Assembly: GCA_003864495.1 (NCBI GenBank)
Contig: ML133401.1
Location: 3,587,189-3,651,188, forward strand
Reading direction: 5' to 3'
Length of the DNA stretch: 64,000 nt
DNA from: Nemopilema nomurai
Taxonomy: Eukaryota > Cnidaria > Scyphozoa > Rhizostomeae > Rhizostomatidae
Both the position numbers and the translations under genes were made by a program. The stretch's first letter is position 1, and each line of letters begins with the position of its first letter. This document shows positions 47,401 through 59,613 of the stretch, one piece after another. Below the pieces are notes generated by a model, which saw only the letters and a list, made by a program, of their open reading frames with translations, was not told where the DNA came from and searched no databases.

Positions 47401-50400
47401 CAATGTTTTCTAGTTTTACCGGGCTTGAACACTCAATACCATATTCCTCTTTCACTTAATTAGGCCCATGTCATTTAAAACCGTTTCAAGCATGGTATTT
47501 TCCAGCTAATGTAGCCTTTCTTTCGTTACATTGACTTTTTCGCAAAGACAGAGGACACACATGTCAGAAAATGCAGCAGTACAAACAACCATGTCAATGA
47601 AATTATCTTTGAAAAACGCAACAAGATATTTCGCCCGACTGTCATTGTCGAATTTAGATTATGCCTTAGCAGAAACCTTCGCGAAAAATGCCAAGAAACG
47701 CGAAAATTTCGAAACTTTCTGCCCGCGAAACTTTCTGCCCCTAAAGTAAAGCATTTTAATATTTTATGATGTCCACCCAAAAATGGACAGTGTCATCTGG
47801 AATTCTACCGCCGAAGCCGACATTTTTTCATTCAAGAGGGGGCTTATTAGAGAGGGGGTTAAATTGGGAGAGAGCGCTTGAAAAATGTTTAGCAATAGAG
47901 GCTATTCTCAGGTGAAGTACTTATGTTAAATGCAAAATGAAGAAAACATCAAATCAACTCGAAATAATATCCGTCCAAGTTAAAGTCCTTGATTTTGTAT
48001 CTCGCTATCTCAGAATTGAATTCTTCATTCAAATTAGTTTACACTGAAATATTCACGTTGTCACGTTGTTCGGTTGCCAGTCACTTTGTTCTGAATATTT
48101 AGATATTTCTAAGAAAAAAATTCACTGCAGCAGCAAATTCCATCAAAATGCGAATGAAAAGCTGAATTTTTAAAATTTATTAATTCGCAGACTGGCGGAG
48201 AATTTTCCGCATACACTAACTGCAAAATGAACCGCAACCTTAAATGGACAGTCCATGTAATCGAATCCATTGAAATGCATAGTATATTTCAGCCTTAAAT
48301 TGAACTTAGAACACGCCTGTTTGACGCCCCCGTTTCCTTCAAATCAGTGCCATGCCGCATATCATCACACCAATGAACAATGTCCGTTACTTCTAATTCA
48401 CACCACGGCCCCACTATCTGGACTCGAAAGACACTAATTTTGGCCGCAAAAGTGGCAACGTGGAAGTCTCTTAATCTGATGAAAATGATATTATTATTTT
48501 CAAAAATTCGCGAAAATGTCCAAAGCCAACAGGCATTTTTTCGGCCATTCAAGTTCTGAGAAAGCCAGATTTTTTAAATAAGGCCGCCGGAAAGCTAACC
48601 TGGCACGATGGAAGATCTCCGGAACGAGTCCTGGTGTGCGCCTTGCGTGAGGCAGTGCGAGCGAACCCTTGAACGCGCAACTGCGCTGGTTTCAAAGCAT
48701 CCTTTTTTACCAATTTAGCAGCCATGAACTTGGACAGTCCCTACATAATTACAGGCCAAAACTTTGTTTCCACAAATTAAACTACACTTAAAGTAAGGTG
48801 TGTGAGATTTCTATTTGGCGATGCGTGTAAATTTTGATAAAAAACATTGTAAAATGACAGCATATCTAAGTATATAAAACTGCAGATCTTTAAGAAAAAA
48901 TGTCATAGATGAAGAGATGTCACGATACCCCCTTTTTCTTCATTCATTTAGATATATTTTTTCTATTCTATCGTCATCAAATAGTTTGCTTCTTTTAGTT
49001 TAGCCGCCTTTCCGAATCAGTTTAATGACTAACTTTTATTACATCGTTTCAGCTCTACCTACGTCTTACCCTCGTTTTCATTCCTTTTCGGTATCTACCT
49101 TTAGTACATGGCCCAGTTGTTTTTCTTACATTGTATCTTCGTTAAAGTTAATATCATGTTAGTCACTTTTCCTGTTTTTCTAAATTATTATTGGTTAAGT
49201 TCTTCACGTGTTTCCGCGAAGCTTTTTATTAAACAGTAGTTTGTTATTAGAATTTAACTTGTGTTCCATGTCTCACTGGAGTCATGTTTATTGTTGATCG
49301 AATGAAAATGTTAATGTGAAACTTGTAGTTTTCTATACCGCTCGAGCCTGACTGCCCTTCACACTACACGCTTTTTTTATAAGGAACCTACCTCAAGGCC
49401 TAGTTCCAAAATTTTCTTATTCGTAGACCTCAAATCATCAGATTTTAGTACCAAAAGTTTCTTAAAAGTTCCTTAATTTTCACTGCACATCAATAAGCCT
49501 TTAAACTTAATAGAAGGAGGGGCGAGACAGCATATGCGGAAACTACTCCACGAAGCACTTGACACACGAATAGCAAACAATCTATGCGAGTATTGGCTGC
49601 AAATGAATGGAACGGGTTTTTAGCTCTTGATGCTTGCAGTTATAAAAAATTTTCTAATCGAAAAGTTCCTTAGAGATTTTGTTTTTAGTAGTATAAGTTC
49701 GTTAAATATTTCGGCCTTCTATATGTAGGTTTCTTATAAAAAAGCGTCTATTTTCACATTTTGAGAATCTAGAAAATTGACATTCTTGCGTGCAAACGAT
49801 GCAAGCACCTTTGCTTTTACACATTTTTCCCAAGTGTTTTACAGCGATTTTGCAGCATAAAAATGTATTTTTATTCTCGACAACATGTTTCAAAACAAAA
49901 CTGTGTTTTCTAAAGTCTAAATCAAAGATCGAACATCATATTCGTTGCCTTCTCTGACCATCCCTTTTCCAGGCCCGCTTTGTTCCAAATAACCCACACA
50001 TGTGAAAAAGGCTGTTCAACAAGAATTTCTAAAATATCAATGCAATATGACATCAGATCGCGTTTCTGGCACGAAATCTGTTTGCAGAAAATCTGTCAAC
50101 TGCATTCGATACCCTGCTGCGCTCCCCGCCATTCTGCCAGCGCAAACGCCAATGCGTGAAATATTTTAATTGGTGCTAAGTAATAACCTGCAATTGAATA
50201 AATGTCAACTGTCTCACGGGACATTGAGAATTAATGCTTCGAACAATCAACTTGTTTGTTCCCGTCACCCAAAAATAAAATAGATGTCAATTGCCTTGCG
50301 GCAATGTCACACCCCACTGTCTTGGGATGCAGATGACATTTCCGGTGAATTCTCAAGAGGTAAGGGCAGCCTTGTTTAAAATATTTGCGCAATCGCATTG

Positions 50401-51680
50401 TGATACACTTTCCGCAAGGTGAGGTACGGCTAGTACCAGAAGCGTAAACTTACTACGGAGATTTCCAGAAGACGTCCGTTCAAGGTATAGAAAGAAATTA
50501 GATTTATCGCTCCACACTTGTTTAATTTTGTAGCACAGTTGTGAATTGTTTGGAGACCGTCTCTGGATTCATTGACGGTTTTTTTCGCGAGAACTTTCAA
50601 CCCGCGTGTTAGTCAACACGGGCTGAGTTCAACGCAAGACAACGCGTGTTTGCGTGTTGAAATATCTGGTTTAAATTATGGCAAAGTAAGCGCGAAATTT
50701 TTTAACTCAGTTAAATTCCGAGCGATGCTTCAGTTGCAATGAAGGAAATTTGATACTTTAATGTGGTATTTCTATTTGTTTTCATCTGGCGCCATTTTGC
50801 AAATTGGGCGATTTATCAAGAGTTGTGGTGCTTTGGTTTACAAAGACACAACTTGGCACTTGAATGAATACGTTTCCTTTCCTGTTCTAATCATCCGTTG
50901 TTATGTCTTTTTGTGAAAACAAAAGCGTCTGACACCGAGAAAAACCTATTCAATATCAGAAAGTTTACGAAAAGAAACTGAAGTGCAATTACGAGGAGAA
51001 TTTTCGATTGCTGCGACGCCAATAGAACCATGTTCATGTCATGTGACTGGATCTCAATCCGAATTAAATTTTCCAGGTAAACGCATCGTAAAACAAGCGA
51101 TGCCTCTGAAACTACACTCATGTTTAATTAAACTTTAGTCTTTCCTGGCATGGTTGTATCTTGGGATAAGATCGTTTTCCTGCGACATTACATTTACACA
51201 GTTTCTGCGCTGGTTACAAATTAAAATATATATTCTGTGCTTTTAATTTACCGTCTAATAGTATTGTTTTGTGAATGGCATTTGCAATTAAAATTATGCT
51301 CGTTGTTGGACAGTTATTTTACAAATGGATGTCATTAGATTCGAGTAAAGCTGCACACGAGATGCTGCTGCTGCTTTCTATGAAGATGGTTGCAAACATT
51401 GTTGCCATCGGCTGAGAAAGAGGGAGCTCTCAGAGGGATAATTTACTCAGGATTTCAAAGCTCGCAACCATTAATTTTCGATTATTGTAAATAACCGGCC
51501 AAATAACCGATTATTGTAGATAGAAGATCATTTTTTGACGGCAAACGAAAATTTAGAAGCAATGAATGCATAATTGGTCGACGCAGAAACAACTTTGTGA
51601 AACATCATTTCGTCAGAATTGATATTTGAGGAATTCAAGAGTTGTGTTGCGGATAACGTAAATGAAGGAATATATGCTAG

Positions 51681-51746
51681 AGGGTGGTAAGCAGAGCGCG
51701 TGATTGGTTATAATTGACCAATCTGCGTTACTTAACACCTAAAAAT
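51681..51746. repeat. Inverted, near-identical fragment of the 4231-4673 MITE interior
   Basis: About 65 bp, from AGCAGAGCGCGTGATTGG to TGCGTTACTTAACACCT, is the reverse complement of 4475-4540 with one or two differences. Such high identity over a short stretch implies a recent or conserved repeat core. Confidence 0.75.
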
Positions 51747-52151
51747 ATATAATAATCTGTAAACCTTAAATGTCGTATGCTGTACGAAATATAGTGGGCT
51801 TGTTAAGTACATTTGTATACCACTAGTTACAAGTTGAAATTTTATTTTTCGTCTCGACCAACCCCTGGCAAGGAATGGTACAAAATCAATGAAGCCCTCA
51901 GTGAGCAATCGTAATTAAAATTTACGTAAGCAATTATGTTAATTTTTTGCTGATTTGTCCTGTGAGTGGAATGTCCCCAATCCTGTCTAATAAGAAACGG
52001 TCATCCGCGAAGGTATTTAAAAGTTTGAAAGGAAGTAAAAGGGCGGACCCATTGAAAATCCTATGTAATTGTCCAGGGGGTTAACTAACCATGTGCTTAT
52101 GACAATTTTACGGGGTAAGTCCCAGGCCCCCAGTAAAGCCATGATGTGCGA

Positions 52152-52184
52152 GGCCGCGATAGCCAAGTGGTTATAGCCTTGTTT
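52152..52184 (+). repeat. tRNA-derived fragment (A-box like)
   Basis: GCGATAGCCAAGTGGTTATA looks like the 5' part of a tRNA with an A box (TAGCCAAGTGG). It is followed at once by unrelated GTTTACACTACAAC sequence, so it is not a complete tRNA. It is likely a truncated SINE head or chimera. Confidence 0.45.
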
Positions 52185-53139
52185 ACACTACAACTTTTCA
52201 CCAGGGTTAATGTTAAACAGGGTTGGAAATTTTGTAATGTAAACGCAGGTAACCTGGGTTGAACCGGGTTAAGCCAATCCTACTCTGGAGCTAGGTTGAA
52301 CCCAGGTTAAGTTACTCATAACCTTTCAAAACGTCCATCAAACCTAGGACCGCTATTGCCGATGACAGCTTAGACATGTCCCACGCCGTCAACTTGACGT
52401 ATAGATTAGCCAGATCTGCGCCATAGGTCAGCGCCCAAGTCAGCATCTCTAGCCACTAATGAAGCAACAGGAAATGGTCGTTCTACTGATCCGCTCCGAT
52501 TCTGAACCGCTATCAAAGTTTCTGCTCACATGATTGACATGAATTTCCAGTCTTTGATCCAGGCAATTGCATGAGAACCCTGACTGGGGTCTTAACTATC
52601 GATGATATTTTCTTATATATGTGACCGTATGTTATTTAATGCATTTGTTCTTTTGCAATGTGATGCCCTTCGATCTTCTCCAAACCATAATTCATAACCA
52701 TATTAAGCTAATAACCATTTTTCTGTGCACAATTCATTTTTTATTTCCTATTTTTCTCGGCAGTCTGTTTCCTTTCTATCAAAGCAATACGTGCGAGCTT
52801 GTCGAATTGGATGTGAGAAAATTGTAAACTCAGTTTTACTCTGCATACGTTTGCAATAGAATTCCCAACGATAAATAAATAACCCCCATGTATGCATTAA
52901 AAGCTGTCCCAAATTGCAAGCTACACCATCACTTTGTCACACCTATTTCGAGTGACCATGTAACCAGGCCTTTAAGCTTTGTGTTTAATCTGATTGTTAT
53001 TGTTTTGCTAGAACAACTATTGTTATTCTTATCATGTTTTTTAATTGTCACTATCTTAATGTGCAAATTGAGCAAGTGTCAGATCTAGAACTGCATCAAC
53101 GCCTGTTGCACCCTCTGAGATTGCCCGTGACTAGCTGCA

Positions 53140-53272
53140 GCCGGGGACATCCAATGTGGGAACAGTCCTGCACCAGAGCCAGGAAAGCATTACGGCCGCA
53201 CGGCCACTGGCCGAAGGAAGGTCGACGACAAACAAGAGAAGCTCCTATGTAACACCCAAGCCACGCCCACTT
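53140..53272. repeat. Dispersed repeat fragment, copy B
   Basis: Partner of the fragment at 25800-25935 in the same orientation. It contains GGAAAGCATTACGGCCGCAC, GGCCACTGGCCGAAGGAAGG and AAGCCACGCCCACTTTCTA. Confidence 0.55.
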
Positions 53273-56048
53273 TCTATTGTTTTGTGAGGAAGATTTGCCT
53301 TCTGGGATGTTTTTGCTCGGAAGAGGGGAACAACTTTTCTGGACTCTGTCCTGCAATTTAGCCGCTTGGCTCTGTATTGCACCCTTGCACATGTTACTTC
53401 CCCTAGTGGGATGTTATTTCCTGTTCACTGTTATTATAATTCCAAGCCTCGCTTTCACATTTATGAATAGCTCCCCCCAGTTCCTTGCGTCCTGTGCCTC
53501 GTGCGTCACCAGAAGGAGTTCGATGCCTAGTGTTGCTGGGCACTAAAAGTGAACTGCTGCAAAGTTTTCGACCAGTGCTCAAAAGAAGCGCTGAATTCGA
53601 TGGTAGCCGATAAGGTAATAATAAGTGACGTTCTGAACCACTCTAATTCAAGGGGAAGCACGATTCAATGACATGATTCGTTGATCGAGCGAGTCGAACC
53701 TTGGTAAGCGTTTACCAGTTATTAGATTCGCTTTCCTCGAAGTTTTTCTGTAAGTGGTTTAAGAATTCTCGTTAGGAAATATCGAAAGTTCACTCACAAC
53801 ATTGTATTGCTACGACCTTTGACACGATCCTTTGAGAATCGTTGACACGATAATAATAGATAGCTGCAGGAGACCTATCACAGCCATTATTGTTGTTTAT
53901 TTAACTAGCAGAGAACATGAGACCTAGGCGCGGGTGCAGCTTCTGAACCAGTCATGCCTCGTTTTATTAATCTATTAAATTCATGTGGCGCGTAAAGTAA
54001 TACAAAGAACAGAATCAGGGTGACAAACGTTAGTAACAGCAGAGCTTAGCAGGTAAACGATGAATAGGGTTGTCTAGTAGAGGTGTAATCCCATGAATGA
54101 CGTAAGAGTATGCCTGTGCCGCAATGTCTTCCATTGCGAGGAGGTAAAGGAACGGTTGGGTGGAAAGGAATGGATGTAAACAGGCCTAAGTCGATAAATT
54201 TGCAATCCTCCATTTGTTGACAAGCAGAGTCTGGAACTGTGTCATTGGGTCTTGGACCATAAAAGACCCAGGCTTGCGAAGAGTGTTACGTTGTCGTATG
54301 CCAATCGGCCGCAGTGATCCAACGCAACGGTTGGCGTAGAATGACGCATTTAAAGCTGATGGTCTGTTTTGAAGCGGGAATGCTTTGTTACTAAGCTGTT
54401 GAGGGAAAGTATTTAACACGGGGGGATGCTTTGATGGCATAACCAAACCTGTCCACTTCCTTGGTTGCAGCAATTGACGTGAGTATATTTGACGGATGTC
54501 GAAGCACTGACGTCAATGCTGCATTTCAAGTTTGAGGTGCCAAAACTGAATGAGGTTAGGTTTCATCAAATGACGCATCCAGTTTAAATATGAGTATTCA
54601 AATGCTTGTTAGCAAGTACGTGATTGTTTGAGATCTGGAAAAGAGTAGGTGAAAAACAAAGTTGTCTGGCCTCTGTTTTGCCTAAAGCACTTTAAAGCTT
54701 GTCACGGTATGTATATTTCTAAAGCAACAGCAAGGCTTTCCCAAGCGAGTTGTTCTTTTGTCCCTGCTTGCTTGTCCACAGTCATCTTAAACTGTCATCA
54801 GTAATAGGAGTCAAGACGAGAAAGGGAACGTTGAAATAAAATGGACACATTCAAATCCGACTTTTGACACTAGTTTGCATTTGTTCGGCTTATATTTACA
54901 GACTTTAGGCTCGATTAAATCATAAATGTCTGATTGGTGCATCTGTAATTAATGGTGGTTCTCTCTGTGCTATTTTCTTTCTCCAGTGTCTGGTGTTTTG
55001 TTTTAGAGATTTTTGTAGGGTGTCGATCGTGCATGAAATGAAATAACTTCCAAGTTTTGCCCGCAACTGTCATCAATATAAGATTGTGTAGTCATTTGGT
55101 CTGCTGAATGAAAACAGGTCGACTTAGTCTGACAAATCTAGGTGCTAGCCGTCAGCAAGTTAGCCCTTGTCATCAAGAAAAATTGACATTTCAAGAGGTT
55201 CCGAGAATTCTTTGTCAGTTAGATGTGGTGTATTGGTCCCATCAATTCTTTTTTCTATTATCACCATTCAGGAATTTCTTACATCATTTCATCATCATTA
55301 AATTATTACAACATCGCAAGATTGTTATAAAATCACTATGTCAACTCTTCATCCTCTTTGTTTAGTCCTTCCTCGACCTTACACATCTGCTCGCACCTTT
55401 GCGAATTAACTATTCACACCTTGCACAGCGCTTACTTTCTAGTGCCACCTTATTTGTGTTGCCTAAAAATCTCTCAAGAGCTCTTAAGTATATAAATATA
55501 CAAGATTTTGAATAGCTTGTGAGTAAGAAGTCGGTTTCATTTTTCTGACACATTCAGTTCAGTGCTAACCCATTTTGGTATTTTGTGTTATTTGAACTTC
55601 TTTTATTTTCGTTTCATGTTTTTGGGAATAATTCGCAGATGATATCATTGAAATGTGTTTTTTCAGTTTGATTACTTGTACTTTAATAATAAAATACATG
55701 TATGCTTGTGTTATATTTTTGTTTGTCATGTGCATTAGAAAGTTTATAACCTCTTATTTTGACTGTTGCATTGAGCAGTTTGTTAAACATATAGACATTT
55801 TAAACACGTGTGAGACCAATTCTCTATACAATGTTGAGATGCTCATCACAACCAACAGTTGAAGAGCTCTTACAAAGCTAGTCTTTGAAGCTTAGACAAT
55901 GTGTCAATAAAAGGAGACGAATAGAAATTAGCTTCGAATCTTACATTTTGCGAAACAACATTTGCAGTACACTAAAGGATTCTCTTTAATCTTTAGGTTG
56001 TCAATTTCAACTGAAGAAAACCTAAAAGAAACCCAAGCCAGCCGAATA

Positions 56049-58130
56049 ATGGACGCAAGTGGCGGTTTTGTTGGCCTTGCTTATGATTATATGAAATATC
56101 CAAAAATTATCGCCGTTCATAGCAATAGTTCTGAGGAATCAGTGTCAAAGCCGGCCAAGCAGTTGGTGCCTGTTTATATTCCTTCGTGCCAGTATCAAGC
56201 GAGAGAGCTGTCAGAGGAACGTCATTGCTACCCATATGAAGGCCACCGCAGAGGCCATGTGCAGAGTTTCCAACACCCTAAACGTTGCAGCGAAGGATTA
56301 CCTGCTACTGCGGTCGCGCGGATCGCAGCTGAGGCAGCGTACCTCTCGCAGCAGCGTGTTATGAACCCTTTTCCCCCAAATCATCCGCCTGATTTGCGGA
56401 TGCAGCTGAACCACTTTCTGCACGCAAAACACGGCGCGGTCGGTCATGTAAATCACGGTGGATATTGGATAGCACCAGTTGACTCTGTCTCCTTCAACGG
56501 CTTTTCCGGCCCACCTCATTTCTCAGACCATGCTATAATACCTCAGAATTTCCACAGTCAAACGCATGCTCCAAGATATTTTCCCAATCAGCCAAGCCCA
56601 AAGAGACAGAAGCTTACACACGATGTGCCGCTAAATGACATGTCCGCATCTTTTAGTCCACCTTTCGAATCTAGAAATGTTCACCACGTCCCTTCTCCAA
56701 CGTTACCAGCACACGGCATGAATGGCTTTAGTACGCAACCCGTTGTGGCTTCTACTGCTCCAGTTACCCCAACTAGCCATCAGGAACGCTACAAAGTACA
56801 CTTAGCATCCCCAACAGATAACCAAAAAGTCCGTCAGAATGAAAATACCGAACATGCAAACAACTCCATCAAAATTAAAGCCGAATTTCCTTTTGACAAG
56901 AAGTGGGAACTCGACGAGAAAGTGAATTCTCCCAATCAAAGTCCAATGACACACAAAGTTGTGATGCAGGCAAATAAACCTTGCAATAATAATCGCGAAG
57001 ATAATGGCGCTGTTGAAGTTAAGAGCAAAACAGAACGTAGCACATGTTTAATGTCAACGCAATGCGGAGCTTCGAAACGTTCGCCCGGAAGACCGCAAAC
57101 AGTGGGACAAAATCGACCTTCGATGTCGTTAGAAGTCTGCAGAATTCTCTGCTCGAAAGAATATAAACATGATTTCACACGACTTCTTCTTCTCGAGAAC
57201 AAGTCTGATCTCCTCGAAATCTTGAGGTTTACTGCCGATCAGAGTCGGGCGAGTTTGCTATTTGTTATCAATAGACTACTGGCGGGGAATCTGCTCGAGA
57301 ATGCACTGCTTATTCTAGAAAACATCAAGTGCCTAGACCTTACCGAAATCGCCAAGGAAAGAATACTATCTATAGTGCAAGAAAAAACTTGGGGCCACAA
57401 ACCCCGCATGGATTTGTGGGAAAGGTCAAAAGGATCTGCTGCCGAAGCAAAAAGTGACATTGCTACTAAGGATCAAATTGAGGTGCTGGAAGATCCCAAA
57501 GAAAGAGTTTTTGGTGCTAAAAATAAGTCAAATGACTCCGAGAGTACGGAAGCTCAATCGAGGGAATTGCTGGCTGAGAAAACGATGCCACTAACGATAG
57601 GAGAGAATGATAAAGAACAAGTATGCGTAATAACGATGACAGCTAAACAAGAAAGACATCAAACTGAGGAAAATATATCTGGGGTAGTGAAAGAGATTTC
57701 TACGGCTCTTTCGCCGCAAACGCAAGTTGAAGAGAGTAGGATAAACGGCGACGGGAACGCGCAAGATAAAAAGTCAAACGGTAGCTATGCTAAGGAACAG
57801 CAATGCAAGTATGATTCGATATTGGAAAATAAGAAAACTACCATCAGTGTTTGTGGTGAGCTGAAGAAGCACGGAGACTTCTCAGAAAACGAGCTTAGAA
57901 TGATTAAGGTAATGGAAGAAAACATTGAAGAATTATCAAGTGGAGTGACATTTTTAAACGAAGCAGAACTGGAGCTTCTTGGAAGGGTTGTTGTCCAGCT
58001 GGATGCGTTAGGGAACGTGGTGATTACGGAAGAGACAGGCGAAGAAGAGTACTCAAGTGGCCCTCCAAAGAGTGGCTCAATAAAAGGTCCAAATGAGCTG
58101 TTTTATTCGATGGCGAAAGAGCGGGCATAA
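56049..58130 (+). CDS. Unrecognised 693-aa, mostly disordered, possibly nuclear protein
   Basis: One open frame from ATG 56049 (MDASGGFVGLAYDYMKYPK) to TAA 58130. The frame stays open upstream to an acceptor-like AG at 55996, so this may be the last exon of a spliced gene with a 5' non-coding or short coding exon. The N-terminal half is rich in His, Pro, Ser and Asn. PSPKRQK (about residue 210) and KRSPGRPQ (about 365) resemble a nuclear localisation signal and an AT-hook core. A helical, Leu-rich block at roughly 385-465 (from VCRILCSKEYKHDFTRLL to AKERILSIVQEK) is the only likely folded region. The C-terminal third is charged and Lys/Glu-rich, ending FYSMAKERA. No signal peptide or membrane span. 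I do not recognise the family; a regulatory or chromatin role is only a guess. Confidence 0.8.
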   Translation: MDASGGFVGLAYDYMKYPKIIAVHSNSSEESVSKPAKQLVPVYIPSCQYQARELSEERHCYPYEGHRRGHVQSFQHPKRCSEGLPATAVARIAAEAAYLSQQRVMNPFPPNHPPDLRMQLNHFLHAKHGAVGHVNHGGYWIAPVDSVSFNGFSGPPHFSDHAIIPQNFHSQTHAPRYFPNQPSPKRQKLTHDVPLNDMSASFSPPFESRNVHHVPSPTLPAHGMNGFSTQPVVASTAPVTPTSHQERYKVHLASPTDNQKVRQNENTEHANNSIKIKAEFPFDKKWELDEKVNSPNQSPMTHKVVMQANKPCNNNREDNGAVEVKSKTERSTCLMSTQCGASKRSPGRPQTVGQNRPSMSLEVCRILCSKEYKHDFTRLLLLENKSDLLEILRFTADQSRASLLFVINRLLAGNLLENALLILENIKCLDLTEIAKERILSIVQEKTWGHKPRMDLWERSKGSAAEAKSDIATKDQIEVLEDPKERVFGAKNKSNDSESTEAQSRELLAEKTMPLTIGENDKEQVCVITMTAKQERHQTEENISGVVKEISTALSPQTQVEESRINGDGNAQDKKSNGSYAKEQQCKYDSILENKKTTISVCGELKKHGDFSENELRMIKVMEENIEELSSGVTFLNEAELELLGRVVVQLDALGNVVITEETGEEEYSSGPPKSGSIKGPNELFYSMAKERA

Positions 58131-58458
58131 TTGAATATAGCGTAAATTTTCGAATAAGGAATGATGTAGTGCGGTTATTATTAAGAGCTTATGTTTGTGG
58201 AATTCAGAATCCATGCATTATTTGAAATGTGAAAAGTTAAAGTTGTTTTTACATAGTTTTGTTTGTAAGTCATGTTGAAGTTTTGTTGGTTTTAATTTAC
58301 CTGAAAAGCGAAAATACAAATTCTGAATATTATTGAAAATGTGTAAATAGCTACCAGAAGGCGAATACAAGTTAATGATTTGAATGACACTGTTTTGTTT
58401 GCAAATGTTGAAGTTTATTTTTTTGAATTTCTCTTTAACGATTTTTCAACCAGCTGAA

Positions 58459-58464
58459 AATAAA
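58459..58464 (+). terminator. Candidate polyadenylation signal AATAAA
   Basis: The first clear AATAAA, about 330 nt after the stop codon of the 693-aa gene. Assigned by word and distance only. Confidence 0.45.
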
Positions 58465-58584
58465 TGACCATGCTTTGAAGTCATTGGCGCTTGAATGACG
58501 TCAAATTGAATGAATAACCCCCTGGGCTTAATTGTCCTTGGCGGTACTCATTGGAACCAGATCTCTTGAACAAGCACGAAGGTC

Positions 58585-58985
58585 CTGCTTACACGGGAAC
58601 GGATTTGCGTAGATCCGTACGCAATCTGGCTACGATAGGCCTTGCGTTTACACGGGCACGGTAGGATCCTTTTCTGAGAGACATCTCTACCTTTCTGGGT
58701 ACGATTAGAAAGCGACTTCGTACCTTTATTGGCACCGTGTTAACAGGTGGGTACGGATCCGCAAAGGCACGGCAGTGAAACGAGACCACTAAATTGAAAA
58801 TTAAAAATAGCCTTGTCATTGCGCTTGCTTAAGAAGAGATTCGCTTTTGGTCCGTTCCCGTGTAAACGTTTTACAGTTCAAGATCCGATCCCGTGTAAAC
58901 GCTTGTGCATCGTACCCACATCGTACCTGAAAGGCCAGGATCTTTAAGATATATTCCTTTTCCTCTCGTGTAAACGCGGCCGTAG
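58585..58985. repeat. Repeat region with recurrent CGTGTAAACG words in both orientations
   Basis: CTTACACGGGAACGG and GTTTACACGGGCACGG on the left are mirrored by CCCGTGTAAACG (twice) and TCGTGTAAACGCGG on the right, with GATCCGTACG-type words between. It looks like a MITE with imperfect subterminal inverted repeats; exact ends are uncertain. Confidence 0.55.
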
Positions 58986-59035
58986 TAGCAAACGAAAATA
59001 ATTTGTCTACGCTGCCTTACTGCGTTAAGGCTTAT

Positions 59036-59613
59036 GCCTGAAATACACGATCAGTTTTTGTCAGTTTTTAACTGACAGTTTTCAGTCAACAACTGATCGT
59101 GTATTCAGCAAAAACTGATAAAAACTGATGCTTTAATGACCTTCAAGCTTTTGACTGAAGAGGTTAAACACGTCCAACTTCGTCAGTTTTTAACTGATGA
59201 GATTTCTTTTCATTGATGTAGACTCCATTTTTTAAAGCTGGTCCCCCTATAATGCCCTTGCGCAAGATGCTAATTTTTTATAGCAGCGTGGATAAGTGCG
59301 ATTTAAAGATGGCGAAGAAAGTTATCAATGCAGATAAATTCATAGAAGCGTGGAAGCCTACACAGCCATGTCTTTACCCAAACAGACCTTGTTTTCTTTT
59401 TTCGATATTTTCGCATTTTTTGACGACCAGAGCCGCAGCCAGAAGAACTGCAGTTTCTTGATCAAGCTCCATTGTAAAAGAGAGCCGATCTGACCAAAAC
59501 GTGAACTCATTCCAAAACTGAAGAAAACTGATCGTGTATGGAAGACATCGGTTTTTGTGAAACTGAAAACTGTCAGTCAAAAAACTGATAAAAACTGATC
59601 GTGTATTTCAGGC
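59036..59613. mobile_element. 578-bp MITE with about 32-bp terminal inverted repeats
   Basis: The left end is GCCTGAAATACACGATCAGT followed by TTTTGTCAGTTTTT. The right end is the reverse complement with one mismatch (AAAACTGATAAAAACTGATC, then GTGTATTTCAGGC). ACTGA/TCAGT words are repeated inside both ends. The interior encodes nothing recognisable, and no clear target-site duplication is visible. Confidence 0.85.

Larger units (their letters stand above)
43603..56048. other. Large intergenic and 5' region (12.4 kb) with repeats, no supported coding exon
   Basis: Six-frame reading gives only short frames without domains. Contents: a MITE (44184-44484), GGGGGCTTATT fragments near 47820, an inverted fragment of the 4231 family (51681), a tRNA-like fragment (52152) and a dispersed repeat (53140). 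The right edge is probably 5' UTR of the gene at 56049: a good acceptor (TTTAATCTTTAG before 55997) suggests an upstream non-coding exon that I could not locate. Confidence 0.55.

Noticed and set aside
54186..54473. 95-aa minus-strand frame
   Set aside because: No domain, no splice context and no Kozak-like support; consistent with chance in this length of sequence.
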